This document shows, piece after piece, positions 24,649-34,025 of a DNA stretch of 47,727 nt (the stretch's first letter is position 1; each line of letters opens with the position of its first letter). The DNA is from Rhizobium sp. Q54 (lineage in GTDB: Bacteria; Pseudomonadota; Alphaproteobacteria; Rhizobiales; Aestuariivirgaceae): the NCBI GenBank assembly GCA_945889445.1, contig CAMDBX010000022.1, positions 1 to 47,727 of the forward strand, read 5' to 3'. Below the pieces are notes generated by a model that did no database searches, was not told the origin of the DNA, and saw only the letters and a list, made by a program, of their open reading frames with translations. A program made the translations under genes and the position numbers.

Positions 24649-27600
24649 TAGGGCGCCTGAAGCTGGACCCCGGCCTTCGCCGGGGTGACGACTGGGGAGG
24701 ACGGCCGCCAGCCCATCACCGCATAGACGCAGGGCACCACGAACAGCGTGAGCAGTGTTCCAAGGCTCATGCCGCCGACGATCACCCAGCCGATCTGCTG
24801 GCGGCTCTCGGCACCAGCCCCCGTTGCCAGCGCCAGCGGAATGGCGCCGAGGATCATCGCCGCCGTGGTCATCAGGATCGGCCTGAGCCTGAGGCGCGCC
24901 GCCTCGATGATCGCTTCGCGGCGATCCGTTCCCTCAAGCTGCAGCCTGTTGGCAAAGTCGACGATCAGGATGCCGTGCTTGGTGATGAGGCCGATGAGCG
25001 TCACCAGACCGATCTGCGAATAGACATTCAGCGTGCCGCCGGTGAGCCACAGTGCGCCCAGTGCGCCCGTCATCGAGAGGGGCACCGACACCATGATCAT
25101 GAGCGGATCGCGGAAGCTTTCGAACTGGGCTGACAGCACCAGATAGATGAAGGCCAGCGCCATGACGAAGACCAGCGCCAGGTTGGAGCTCGCATCGCGG
25201 AACTCGCGCGCCTGGCCGGTGAGGTCGGTGAGGGTTCCCTGCGGCAGCACTTCGGCCGCGGCCTGGTCCACTGCCTGGATCGCCTCGCCCAGCGTATAGC
25301 CCGGCGCCAGGTTGGCCTGGATGGTGATGGAACGCAGCTGGTTGAAGCGGCGGAGGTCACGCGGGGCAACACCCACCTTGGCCTTCACGATGTTGGTGAG
25401 CTGCACCATCTCGCCATTCTTTCCGCGCACGAAGATATTGGCCAGCGTCTCAGGGCTGGTGCGCTCTGACGCCGGCAGCGCCACGGTGACGTCATACTGC
25501 TGCGAACCGATCTGGAACGTCGTCACGTTGCGCCCGCCCAGCAATGTTTCCAGCGTGCGGCCGATCACCGAGATGTCGAGGCCCAGGTCGGCGACGCGGC
25601 TGCGGTCGATCTCGATATCCACCTCCGGCTTGTTGAGGCGCATGTCGGTGTCGAGATCTGCAAGGCCCGGATTGTCCTTCAGCTTCTCCACCAGCTTCTG
25701 CGCCAGCGCGTTCAGCTCCTCGTAGGAGGCCGATGACTGGATCACGAACTGGAACGGCTTGCCGAAGCCGCGCACGCCAAGCGAGGCGGGGTTTGTGGCA
25801 AAGGCCTGGACGCCCGCGATCTTGCGCAGCTTGGGCGCCAGCTGCTGCACCACCTGCTGCTGCTTGACGTCACGCTCCGACCAGTCCTTCAGCCGCGCGA
25901 AGGACAGGAACTGCGTCACGTCGCCCGACCCCACGATCATCAGGTAGGACCTGAGCTCCGGCACCTGCGCCAGCAGCTCCTCGGCCTGGCTGGCATAGCG
26001 CTGGGTGAAGCCGAAGCTCGCACCCTCCGGCGCATTGCCGGTGATGATGATGGTGCCGCGGTCTTCCGTGGGTGACAGCTCCGACTTCATCTGCGTGAAC
26101 AGCCAGCCGCCGGAAACGCCCACGCCCAGCGCCAGCAGCAGCACCAGCCAACGGACCTTCAGCGCAAAAGACAAGAGGCCACGATAGCCGCGCTCCAGCG
26201 CATCGAGCGCACCTTCGATGATGCGCGCAAAAATGTTGCGGCGCTCGGTGTGCTTCAGCAGTTTCGAGCACATCATTGGCGTCAGCGTGAGCGCCACGAA
26301 GCCGGACACGATGACAGCACCCGCCAGCGTCACCGCGAATTCGAGGAACAACCGCCCGGTGCGGCCCGGCGTGAAGGCGATGGGCGCATAGACGGCGGCC
26401 AGCGTCAGCGTCATGGCGATCACCGCGAAGCCGATCTCACGCGCGCCCTTGATGGCCGCCTCGAAGGGCTTCATGCCCTCCTCGATGTGGCGGTAGATGT
26501 TCTCCAGCACCACGATGGCGTCGTCCACCACGAGGCCGATGGCCAGCACCATGGCCAGCAGGGTGAGCGTGTTCACCGTGAGCCCCGTTGCATACATGAT
26601 GGCGAAGGTGGCGATGAGAGACACGGGGATCGTCACGATGGGGATGAGTGCTGCGCGGAAGGAATGCAGGAACAGCAGGATGATCAGCAGCACCAGCCCG
26701 ATCGCCTCGAGGATGGTCATGAACACATTGTCGATCGAGCGATCGATGAACACGGTGGAATCAAATCCCACCGAGATCGCGGTGCCCTTCGGCAGCTCGG
26801 TGTTAAGGCGCGGCAGCAGTTCCTTCACCTCGCGCGCCACGTCGAGCGGGTTGGCGACCGCCGTCCTGACGATGCCGATGGAGATCGCGGTCACGCCATT
26901 GTAGCGGCTCTCGCGCCGCACATCCGCCGTGCCAAGCTCGACGCGCGCCACGTCGCCCAGCGTCACCTGCAGCCCGCCGCCCTCCTTCAGAACGATCTGC
27001 GAGAACTGCTCCGGCGTGCCGAGCGAGGTCTTGGAGAGAACGGTGAACTCGCGGTCTTGGCTTTCGATGCGGCCCGCCGGAATGTCGGCGTTCTGGTTGC
27101 GGATGGCGGTCTCGACGTCCTGCACGGTAAGGCCCTGGCCCGCCAGCCGCGCGGCGTCGATCCACACGCGCATGGCATAGGTGCGCTCGCCGTTGATCTG
27201 CACATCCGCCACGCCATCGAGGTTCTTGAAGCGGTTGACCACGAAGCGGTCGACATAGTCGGTGAGTTCGGCCGCATCCATCCTGTCCGACTGGGTGACG
27301 AGGAACATGATCGGCTGGGCATCGGCCTCGACCTTGGCAATGGTGGGCTCGGTGACCTCGCTCGGCAATTGCCGCCGCACGCGGCTGACGCGGTCGCGCA
27401 CGTCCGATGTCGCGGCATCGATGTTGACGGTGGAGCGGAAGCGGATGGTGATGCGGCTCTGTTCGGCGCGCGAGGTGGACTCGATGGTATCGATTCCCTC
27501 GATGCCGGCGAGCGAGCCTTCCAGCACCTGCGTCACCTGCGATTCGATGATCTCGGCGGAAGCACCGGGATAATTGGTCTGCACCGAGACCTGCGGTTCG

Positions 27601-27722
27601 TCGATATTGGGATATTCGCGGATCGTCAGCCGCGAGAACGACATCAGCCCCGCCAGCACCAGCACGAGGCTGAGGACGGTGGCAAAGACCGGGCGACGGA
27701 TGCAGAATTCGGTAAATCCCAT
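24648..27722 (-). CDS. RND efflux transporter permease (HAE1/AcrB type)
   Basis: 1024 residues, the full length of a resistance-nodulation-division pump. It starts MGFTEFCIRRPVFATVLSL and has the two-fold layout of 12 transmembrane helices and two large periplasmic loops. The proton-relay Asp pair is present in GLVVDDAIVVLENIY at about residue 397. The adaptor gene lies directly upstream with five bases between them; no TolC-like outer-membrane gene is in the window. The last residues after WRPSSP (VVTPAKAGVQLQAP) are encoded by dispersed hairpin repeat copy 4. Substrates are unknown. Confidence 0.95.
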   Translation of the reverse strand: MGFTEFCIRRPVFATVLSLVLVLAGLMSFSRLTIREYPNIDEPQVSVQTNYPGASAEIIESQVTQVLEGSLAGIEGIDTIESTSRAEQSRITIRFRSTVNIDAATSDVRDRVSRVRRQLPSEVTEPTIAKVEADAQPIMFLVTQSDRMDAAELTDYVDRFVVNRFKNLDGVADVQINGERTYAMRVWIDAARLAGQGLTVQDVETAIRNQNADIPAGRIESQDREFTVLSKTSLGTPEQFSQIVLKEGGGLQVTLGDVARVELGTADVRRESRYNGVTAISIGIVRTAVANPLDVAREVKELLPRLNTELPKGTAISVGFDSTVFIDRSIDNVFMTILEAIGLVLLIILLFLHSFRAALIPIVTIPVSLIATFAIMYATGLTVNTLTLLAMVLAIGLVVDDAIVVLENIYRHIEEGMKPFEAAIKGAREIGFAVIAMTLTLAAVYAPIAFTPGRTGRLFLEFAVTLAGAVIVSGFVALTLTPMMCSKLLKHTERRNIFARIIEGALDALERGYRGLLSFALKVRWLVLLLALGVGVSGGWLFTQMKSELSPTEDRGTIIITGNAPEGASFGFTQRYASQAEELLAQVPELRSYLMIVGSGDVTQFLSFARLKDWSERDVKQQQVVQQLAPKLRKIAGVQAFATNPASLGVRGFGKPFQFVIQSSASYEELNALAQKLVEKLKDNPGLADLDTDMRLNKPEVDIEIDRSRVADLGLDISVIGRTLETLLGGRNVTTFQIGSQQYDVTVALPASERTSPETLANIFVRGKNGEMVQLTNIVKAKVGVAPRDLRRFNQLRSITIQANLAPGYTLGEAIQAVDQAAAEVLPQGTLTDLTGQAREFRDASSNLALVFVMALAFIYLVLSAQFESFRDPLMIMVSVPLSMTGALGALWLTGGTLNVYSQIGLVTLIGLITKHGILIVDFANRLQLEGTDRREAIIEAARLRLRPILMTTAAMILGAIPLALATGAGAESRQQIGWVIVGGMSLGTLLTLFVVPCVYAVMGWRPSSPVVTPAKAGVQLQAP
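24665..24691. repeat. Dispersed hairpin repeat (copy 4), inside the 3' end of the RND gene
   Basis: ACCCCGGC (24667-24674), CTTC loop, GCCGGGGT (24679-24686), flanked by GTGACG. On the minus strand it is translated as part of the pump's C-terminus. Together with flanking bases it matches the copy at 47530-47562 over about 33 bases. Confidence 0.85.
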
Positions 27723-27727
27723 GGGCC

Positions 27728-28858
27728 CTACTCGCCCGCGGCCGCGGCCGACGCGACCACCTCGACCTTGGCACCGTCGGCCAGCTGGGCATTGCCCGCC
27801 GTCACCACCGTGTCACCGGCCCTCAACCCCTCCACCACCTCGACCACGCCCCCGACGCGCTTGCCGAGCCTGACCTTCACCTCGGTCACCTTGTCGTCGG
27901 CGAGGGTGTAGATCACGGCCCCCTTGGCCCGTTGCACGATGGCCGATTCCGGCACCATCACGGCCTCACGCTCCGCCCCCTTGACGGTGACGCGCACCAG
28001 CAGGCCCGGACGGAGCTTGCCCTCAGCATTGTCGAACAGCGCCCGCACCTGCAAGGCCCGACCATTGACGTCGATCGCCGGGTTCAGTGCTGAAATCTGC
28101 GCCGAGAAGGTTTCGCCCGGCAGCGCATCGGCGGTGAAGCTCACGGCCTTCGCGGACTCCACGGCCTTCTCCTGCAGCTCCGGCACGGCGAAGCTCACCT
28201 GCAGCGTGTCGGTCTTGTCGAGCTGGACGAGCGGCGTTCCGGCTGTCACATAGGCGCCCTCGGACACGGTGCGAAAGCCAAGCCTGCCCGGGAAGGGAGC
28301 GGAGATCGTCAGCTTGTCGAGCCGCACCTGCGCCGCTTCCACGGTGGCCCGCGCCACGTCGCGCGCCGACAGCGCCTCGTCATAGGCGTTCTGCGCCACG
28401 TTGCCGGACTGCCGGAGCTTCTGGATGCGCGCGAAGCTCGCTTCCGCCAGCTGCAGCCGCGCCTTGGCCTCGCTGAGGTCCGCCTGTGCGAGGCCGGAAT
28501 CGAAACGGAACAGCGGCGTGCCAGTCTCGACCTTCGCGCCATCCTCGAACAGGATCATGGCCACCCGCCCGCTGGTCTCGGGTGCAATGGCGACACTCTC
28601 ATCCGACAGCAGCGTGCCGAGCGCCAGAACGTCATCGCTCAGCTGCGACACGGAGGCCTGCGCCGTTTCGACCGCGGCAGGGCCGCGATTGGCGCGTGCT
28701 CCGCCCTGGCCTTTTGCAGCCTCGCCGCCTGCCGCCTGGGTCTTCAACGGGCCGCCAAGCCCGGTGAGGGCCGCAACATCGATCCCGTAATGCCGGACGC
28801 CAAAGGCAGCAGCCGCAACCACGGCGATAGCGACCAGCAGATATACGAAGGCTCTCAT
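27728..28858 (-). CDS. RND efflux periplasmic adaptor subunit (MFP)
   Basis: 376 residues. An N-terminal membrane anchor (FVYLLVAIAVVAAAAFGV) is followed by a Gly/Ala linker, then lipoyl halves and an alpha-hairpin (residues of about 105-165, with LSEAKARLQLAEASFARIQKL). A beta-barrel domain comes next, with ISALNPAIDVNGRALQVRA, and the protein ends AEGEV-like near VEVVASAAAAGE. It links the inner-membrane pump to an outer-membrane channel. ATG 28858 is chosen over an upstream in-frame ATG (28930) because the longer form adds an unrelated polar stretch before the anchor. It is divergent from frmA. Confidence 0.92.
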   Translation of the reverse strand: MRAFVYLLVAIAVVAAAAFGVRHYGIDVAALTGLGGPLKTQAAGGEAAKGQGGARANRGPAAVETAQASVSQLSDDVLALGTLLSDESVAIAPETSGRVAMILFEDGAKVETGTPLFRFDSGLAQADLSEAKARLQLAEASFARIQKLRQSGNVAQNAYDEALSARDVARATVEAAQVRLDKLTISAPFPGRLGFRTVSEGAYVTAGTPLVQLDKTDTLQVSFAVPELQEKAVESAKAVSFTADALPGETFSAQISALNPAIDVNGRALQVRALFDNAEGKLRPGLLVRVTVKGAEREAVMVPESAIVQRAKGAVIYTLADDKVTEVKVRLGKRVGGVVEVVEGLRAGDTVVTAGNAQLADGAKVEVVASAAAAGE

Positions 28859-29043
28859 CCACCAACACCTTGTTTCATGGTTCGGGACCCTAGGCCGAAA
28901 GCTGGTGCCATTCCATACGCTGGCTTGCATGGCTCCGGATTGCAGACAACGGCGCGGGGGTTGCTCCGTCTGCGCCTCTGGCCTTGGGCTTGCCGCCGCG
29001 ATATGTGCTCTTGCCAGAACTCACCGCAGGAAGGATTCCACCC
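28859..29043. promoter_or_regulatory. Divergent promoter region between the RND adaptor gene and frmA
   Basis: 185 bases must hold promoters for both the efflux genes (minus) and frmA-fghA (plus). AGGAAGGA lies just before the frmA ATG. I do not see a convincing operator palindrome, and no frmR-type or TetR-type regulator gene is adjacent. Confidence 0.3.
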
Positions 29044-30171
29044 ATGAAGACCCGTGCCGCCGTCGCCTTTCAGGCTGGAAAGCCGCTGGAAATCGTCGAG
29101 CTCGATCTCGAGGGGCCGAAGGCCGGCGAAGTGCTGGTCGAGATCAAGGCAACGGGCGTCTGCCACACGGACGAGTTCACCCTGTCGGGTGCGGACCCGG
29201 AAGGCCTGTTCCCCGCAGTCCTCGGCCATGAAGGTGCAGGCGTCGTTGTCGAAGTGGGTGCCGGCGTCACCACGTTGAAGCCCGGCGACCACGTGATCCC
29301 GCTCTACACGCCCGAGTGCCGCCAGTGCCCGTCGTGCCTGTCGCGCAAGACCAATCTGTGCACGGCGATCCGCGCCACGCAAGGCCAGGGCGTGATGCCG
29401 GACGGCACCTCGCGCTTCTCCTACAAGGGTCAGAAGGTGCACCACTACATGGGCTGCTCCACCTTCTCGAATTTCACCGTGCTGCCGGAGATCGCGCTGG
29501 CCAAGGTCAACGACAAGGCCCCCTTCGACAAGATCTGCTACATCGGTTGCGGCGTCACTACGGGTGTGGGCGCCGTGCTCAACACGGCCAATGTCGAGGC
29601 GGGCGCCACGGCCATCGTCTTCGGCCTGGGCGGCATCGGCCTCAACGTCATCCAGGGTCTCAAGATGGCAGGCGCCGACATGATCATCGGCGTCGACCTC
29701 AACAATGACAAGAAGGCGTGGGGCGAACGCTTCGGCATGACGCACTTTGTAAACCCCACGGACATCACAGGCGACCTTGTCGCGCACCTCGTCAACATGA
29801 CGAAGCGCGGTGCCGACCAGATCGGTGGTGCTGATTACACCTTCGATTGCACCGGCAACGTCAAGGTCATGCGCATTGCACTCGAGGCCTGCCACCGCGG
29901 CTGGGGCCAGTCGATCATCATCGGCGTCGCTGCCGCAGGCCAGGAAATCAGCACGCGCCCGTTCCAGCTGGTCACCGGCCGCACCTGGAAGGGCACGGCC
30001 TTCGGAGGCGCGCGCGGCCGCACGGATGTTCCGAAGATCGTCGACTGGTACATGTCGGGCAAGATCGAGATCGATCCGATGATCACCCACACCATGCCGC
30101 TCGAGGACATCAACAAGGCCTTCGACCTCATGCATGAAGGCAAGTCCATCCGCAGCGTGATCCTGTTCTGA
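29044..30171 (+). CDS. frmA: S-(hydroxymethyl)glutathione dehydrogenase / class III alcohol dehydrogenase
   Basis: 375 residues, the class III ADH length. It oxidises the glutathione-formaldehyde adduct to S-formylglutathione with NAD. Catalytic zinc ligands C40, H62 and E63 and structural zinc ligands C92, C95, C98 and C106 (ECRQCPSC, then NLC) are all present. The NAD loop is [10 protein letters not shown] with [11 protein letters not shown] after it. ATG 29044 has a strong AGGAAGGA. The stop TGA shares its last base with the fghA ATG, so the two enzymes of the pathway are coupled. adhC and flhA are other names in use. Confidence 0.97.
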   Translation: MKTRAAVAFQAGKPLEIVELDLEGPKAGEVLVEIKATGVCHTDEFTLSGADPEGLFPAVLGHEGAGVVVEVGAGVTTLKPGDHVIPLYTPECRQCPSCLSRKTNLCTAIRATQGQGVMPDGTSRFSYKGQKVHHYMGCSTFSNFTVLPEIALAKVNDKAPFDKICYIGCGVTTGVGAVLNTANVEAGATAIVFGLGGIGLNVIQGLKMAGADMIIGVDLNNDKKAWGERFGMTHFVNPTDITGDLVAHLVNMTKRGADQIGGADYTFDCTGNVKVMRIALEACHRGWGQSIIIGVAAAGQEISTRPFQLVTGRTWKGTAFGGARGRTDVPKIVDWYMSGKIEIDPMITHTMPLEDINKAFDLMHEGKSIRSVILF

Positions 30172-31016
30172 TGACGATTGAAACCAAGTCGCTGTGGAAG
30201 GCCCATGGTGGGATGCAGGGCGTCTACACCCACCTTTCGGAAGCCTGTGCCTGCCCGATGACCTTTGCGGTCTATGTGCCTCCCCATGCTGAAGGCCGGA
30301 AGCTTCCCGTGCTGTGGTACCTCTCGGGGCTCACCTGCACCCATGCCAATGTCATGGAGAAGGGTGAATACCGGAAGGCCGCGGCGGAACTTGGCGTCAT
30401 CATCGTCTGCCCGGACACCAGTCCGCGCGGCGCGGGCGTGGCCGACGTGCCGGACGACTGGAAGCTCGGCTGCGGGGCGGGCTTCTATGTCGATGCCACG
30501 CAGGAACCATGGTCGGCACACTACAAGATGTACACCTACGTGACGGCGGAACTCCCCGCCGTCATCGCCGCTAATTTCCCCATGGCGGATTTGGGTCGGC
30601 AGGGCATCTTCGGCCATTCCATGGGTGGCCACGGCGCGCTGGTCGCAGCGCTCAGGAACCCCGGCCGCTATGCCAGCTGCTCGGCCTTCGCCCCGATTGT
30701 CCAACCAATGACGGCGGACTGGTCGCGCCCGGCTCTGGCCGCCTACCTCGGACCTGAAGAGGCGGAGTGGCGCAACTGGGATGCCGTGGCGCTGATCGCG
30801 GATGGCGCCCGCCTGCCCGCACTGCTCGTTGACCAGGGTCGGGCTGATTCGTTCCTGGAGACGGGCCTCCGCCCCTGGCTGCTCGAGGAAGCCTGCCGCA
30901 AAGCCATGATTCCGCTGACGTTCCGGATTCACGACGGCTATGACCATTCCTACTACTTCATCTCCAGTTTCATGGCTGACCATGTCGCCTGGCATGTCGC
31001 CCGGCTGGCTGGCTGA
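30171..31016 (+). CDS. fghA: S-formylglutathione hydrolase
   Basis: 281 residues, esterase D family. It hydrolyses S-formylglutathione to formate and glutathione, the step after FrmA. The alpha/beta-hydrolase triad is visible: S150 in FGHSMGGHGAL, an Asp in VDQGRADSFLE and a His in YDHSYYF. The N-terminal segments (LPVLWYLSGLTCTHANVMEK) match the family. It overlaps frmA by one base. The adjacent LacI gene is separated by an AT-rich leader and may or may not regulate it. Confidence 0.97.
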   Translation: MTIETKSLWKAHGGMQGVYTHLSEACACPMTFAVYVPPHAEGRKLPVLWYLSGLTCTHANVMEKGEYRKAAAELGVIIVCPDTSPRGAGVADVPDDWKLGCGAGFYVDATQEPWSAHYKMYTYVTAELPAVIAANFPMADLGRQGIFGHSMGGHGALVAALRNPGRYASCSAFAPIVQPMTADWSRPALAAYLGPEEAEWRNWDAVALIADGARLPALLVDQGRADSFLETGLRPWLLEEACRKAMIPLTFRIHDGYDHSYYFISSFMADHVAWHVARLAG

Positions 31017-31129
31017 GTGCGGGGGCGACCTTTTCCCGTCAGCAATCAGGAGATGATCCCGCCATGTGTCCTTGTGCCGCAGAATCGTTCCGGCGACGGC
31101 GTTTCCCGGTATCGCGGAAATAAGAGTAT

Positions 31130-31303
31130 TATTTCAGTGGGATAGACTTCATCAAGCAGAACCTTGGCTGTTTCGGGATCTCAGTCCTATGGTTCCAGTT
31201 AAATTATTTTATAGTACCAGATTGGCGGATGACGATATTGCCAATTTAAATCGTTTAAGTTGTGCATTATTTTGGTGGCGTAAACCATTTCGGGTTGAAA
31301 CGC
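31130..31303 (+). promoter_or_regulatory. AT-rich leader of the LacI-family gene with operator-like palindromes
   Basis: This stretch is far more AT-rich than the rest of the window. It contains AATTTAAA (31243-31250), TCG, TTTAAGTT (31254-31261), an inverted repeat with one mismatch. It also has ATTGGC (31221-31226) with GCCAAT (31240-31245), and AACC (31283-31286) with GGTT (31293-31296). Such symmetrical sites near the start suit autoregulation by the LacI-type protein, which is inference. Confidence 0.45.
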
Positions 31304-32317
31304 ATGCGACCGACCTTATCAGATGTTGCCAAACTCGCCGGAGTGTCCGTAGCCACCGTCTCGCGGGCCCTCTCCAATCCTGACCTCGTGGCCGACGGAA
31401 CGCGGCGCGCGGTGCGCGATGCCGCCGCCTCCTGCGGCTACAAGATCAATCTCGTGGCCCGCTCGCTGCGCATTCAGCGCACCGACACGCTGCTGGTTCT
31501 CGCCCCCTGCATCGACAACAGCTTCTACCCGGGCCTTGTTCGCAGCATCGAGGAATCGGCGCTGACCATGGGCTATGCCATCATCGTCGGCTTCACACGC
31601 AAGACTGACAAATACCGCGAAGCCTACGGCGAACTTCTCAGCGCGGGCCGTGTCGATGGCATGGTGGTGATGGATGGCGGCTCCGGAGTGGACCGCTTCA
31701 CCGGCCCCCGTCCCGACCTGCCGGTGGTGCAGGTGTTCGACCAGATCTATGATTCTCCCGTACCTGTCGTTCGGGTCGACGAGCAGCAGGTGGCGGACCT
31801 CGCTGTGCAGCAGCTGGCCTCGATGGGCCATCGGCGCATCGCCCATATCGCGGGCGCGGCCGACTCACCTTCGGCCAGGCAGCGTCGCGACGGCTACGCA
31901 TCGGCCATGGCGCGGCTCGGACTTCCGGTCGACGATCACCTGGTGCGCAATGGCCAAGGCCATCGCGAAGGCGCCGCAGATGCGATGAAGGAACTGCTTG
32001 ACCTTCCGCAGGCACCGACGGCCGTGTTCTGCGCCAGTGACAGCATGGCCTGCGCCGCAATGGACGTGTGCCGCGACCGCGGCATCCACCTTCCGGGCGA
32101 CATTTCCTTCGTCGGCGCGGACGGCACGTCAGATGGGCAGTATGTCTATCCATCGCTCACCACCGTGAACGTGCCGCGCGTGGAGGCAGGCATCCGCGCG
32201 GTCGAGAAGCTGGTCGGCCTGATTCGCGGACAGGCCGTGGCCTCCGACACGGTGCTGCCGGTGGAGCTCAAGCTGCGCGGCAGTTGCGCGCCCACGCGCA
32301 CTGCCGTCGCCGCCTGA
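31304..32317 (+). CDS. LacI family transcriptional regulator
   Basis: 337 residues. The N-terminal LacI helix-turn-helix reads LSDVAKLAGVSVATVSRAL, followed by a hinge and a periplasmic-binding-protein-like effector domain (LLVLAPCIDNSFYPGLVRSI through GDISFVGADGT). The effector is probably a sugar or nucleoside, but no sugar operon is adjacent; the gene lies between fghA and the convergent pepA. ATG 31304 gives the standard N-terminus (MRPTLSDV); TTG 31295 would add three residues. Confidence 0.93.
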   Translation: MRPTLSDVAKLAGVSVATVSRALSNPDLVADGTRRAVRDAAASCGYKINLVARSLRIQRTDTLLVLAPCIDNSFYPGLVRSIEESALTMGYAIIVGFTRKTDKYREAYGELLSAGRVDGMVVMDGGSGVDRFTGPRPDLPVVQVFDQIYDSPVPVVRVDEQQVADLAVQQLASMGHRRIAHIAGAADSPSARQRRDGYASAMARLGLPVDDHLVRNGQGHREGAADAMKELLDLPQAPTAVFCASDSMACAAMDVCRDRGIHLPGDISFVGADGTSDGQYVYPSLTTVNVPRVEAGIRAVEKLVGLIRGQAVASDTVLPVELKLRGSCAPTRTAVAA

Positions 32318-32323
32318 CAGAGC

Positions 32324-33802
32324 TCAGCGCTCGTAGAACTGCGTCACCAGGCGGTTCAGCAACCGCACGCCCCAGCCGGATCCCCAGCTCTGGCTGATGG
32401 CGTTGCGTGGTGCATCCATGGCGGTGCCCGCCACGTCGAGATGCACCCACGGCACGTTGTTGACGAAGCGCTGCAGGAACTGCGCTGCAGTGATTGCTCC
32501 GGCGTTGCGTCCGCCGGTGTTCTTCACGTCCGCCACCTCGTGGTCGATGATCTTGTCGTATTCCGGCGCCAGCGGCATGCGCCACACCTTCTCGCCCGTC
32601 GCATAACCAACCTCGGAGAGGCGCTGCGCCAGTTCGTCACTGTTCGAGAACAGCCCCGCATGCTCCTTGCCGAGTGCCACCATGATGGCGCCGGTGAGCG
32701 TGGCGAGGTCGATCATGAAGCGCGGCTTGTATTTGTCCTGGATGTACCAGAGCACGTCGGCCAGCACGAGGCGGCCCTCGGCATCGGTGTTGAGAACCGC
32801 AATGGTCTGCCCGGACATGGAGGTGACCACGTCACCCGGGCGTTGCGCCTTGCCGTCCGGCATGTTTTCAACGAGGCCAATGGCGCCCACCACGTTGACC
32901 TTGGCCTTGCGCTTGGCCAGCGCCATCATCAGCCCCGCAACGCAGGCGGCACCACCCATGTCGCCCTTCATGTCCTCCATGCCGGCGGCCGGCTTGATCG
33001 AGATGCCACCGGTGTCGAAGGTGACGCCTTTGCCGATGAAGGCCAGCGGTGCTTCGTTGGCCTTGCCGCCCTTCCACTCCATCACCACCATGCGCGCTTC
33101 GTGGGCTGAGCCCTGCGCCACCCCCAAAAGGGCGTTCATGCCGAGCTTCTTCATCTGCGCCGGGGTGAGGATCGAGATCTTGAGGCCGAGCTTGGCGAGG
33201 GGCTTCATGCGCTCGGCGAATTCCACCGGGTGGAGGTGATTCGGCGGCTCATTGACGAGGTCGCGGGCGAGGTGAACGCCCTCGGCGATGGCATCGAGCG
33301 CCGGGAAACGCTGCCTTGCACCCTTCACGTCCGAGGTAAGAACCGTAACCTCCTTCAACTCCTTGTTGTCGGACTTCTTCGATTTGTAGCGGTTGAAGCT
33401 ATAGACGCGGAGCCGGAAGCCGGAGGCGATGAGGGCTGCCGTCTCGCCCACGGGCAGCCCGGCTGCCGCAACATCAGCGGCAATCACCACGGCATCGGTC
33501 TTGAGCGCCTGCGCAACCCCCGCCGTGGCACCTCCCAGCATCTCGAGGTCAAGCGGCCGCAACTGGCCGGGCTGGCCCAGACCAAAAAGCACGGCCCGGA
33601 TGAATCCTCCGCCAGGAGCGACAACATCGAGGGTTGAGTCGCGTCGGCCGATAAAACCCGCGGCTGTCATGGCGCGCCGGATCTGCCCGCCAGTGCGGCG
33701 GTCGGCCTCATTCATCAGGCTGCTCATCGGCTGGCCTTCGGGAACAAGCAGGATCAATACGCCGGACTTCGGCAGGATGGCCGGGGAAAAGCTGATTTTC
33801 AT
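32324..33802 (-). CDS. pepA: Leucyl aminopeptidase (M17)
   Basis: 492 residues, full length. This cytosolic hexameric dizinc/manganese aminopeptidase removes N-terminal residues from peptides. The M17 signature [14 protein letters not shown] is intact, as is the metal segment [19 protein letters not shown], which contains the catalytic Lys. GAAGG precedes the ATG. It is divergent from lptD, with about 220 bases between the start codons. It converges with the LacI gene, six bases separating the two coding regions. Confidence 0.97.
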   Translation of the reverse strand: MKISFSPAILPKSGVLILLVPEGQPMSSLMNEADRRTGGQIRRAMTAAGFIGRRDSTLDVVAPGGGFIRAVLFGLGQPGQLRPLDLEMLGGATAGVAQALKTDAVVIAADVAAAGLPVGETAALIASGFRLRVYSFNRYKSKKSDNKELKEVTVLTSDVKGARQRFPALDAIAEGVHLARDLVNEPPNHLHPVEFAERMKPLAKLGLKISILTPAQMKKLGMNALLGVAQGSAHEARMVVMEWKGGKANEAPLAFIGKGVTFDTGGISIKPAAGMEDMKGDMGGAACVAGLMMALAKRKAKVNVVGAIGLVENMPDGKAQRPGDVVTSMSGQTIAVLNTDAEGRLVLADVLWYIQDKYKPRFMIDLATLTGAIMVALGKEHAGLFSNSDELAQRLSEVGYATGEKVWRMPLAPEYDKIIDHEVADVKNTGGRNAGAITAAQFLQRFVNNVPWVHLDVAGTAMDAPRNAISQSWGSGWGVRLLNRLVTQFYER

Positions 33803-34025
33803 GGGATGCCTTCAGGGTGTGAAACGCGACTCTTAGCGGGTTTCCGGGCATTTGGGAATCGGGCCGCGGAACGCTGGATTGAACGCCGTATTGACCAAAC
33901 ATTAACCATGTGCCGGTAGTCTCTGTGGACGGGCCGCTTTCGCTCCCGAAAAGCCACTCCGGGGCTTCACGCCCCCCCCGAAAGCCGTTAAGACTTGCTC
34001 CGATGAAGTGAGTTGTCGGGGTCAG
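33803..34025 (+). promoter_or_regulatory. pepA-lptD divergent region
   Basis: It contains TTGACC (33891-33896) and ATTAACCATG (33902-33911), the latter holding the TTAACCAT sequence seen as a CtrA half-site in Alphaproteobacteria. There is also a leader hairpin GGGGC (33961-33965) with GCCCC (33971-33975). No lptF or lptG gene is here, although many relatives carry them between pepA and lptD. Confidence 0.35.

Noticed and set aside
24619-24691. CRISPR array from the paired repeats
   Set aside because: There are two inverted hairpins with no spacers or regular spacing; they belong to a dispersed REP-like family.
26250-27911. 553-codon open frame on the plus strand
   Set aside because: Antisense to the RND pump; composition is His/Arg/Asp-rich and lacks protein-like hydrophobic pattern.
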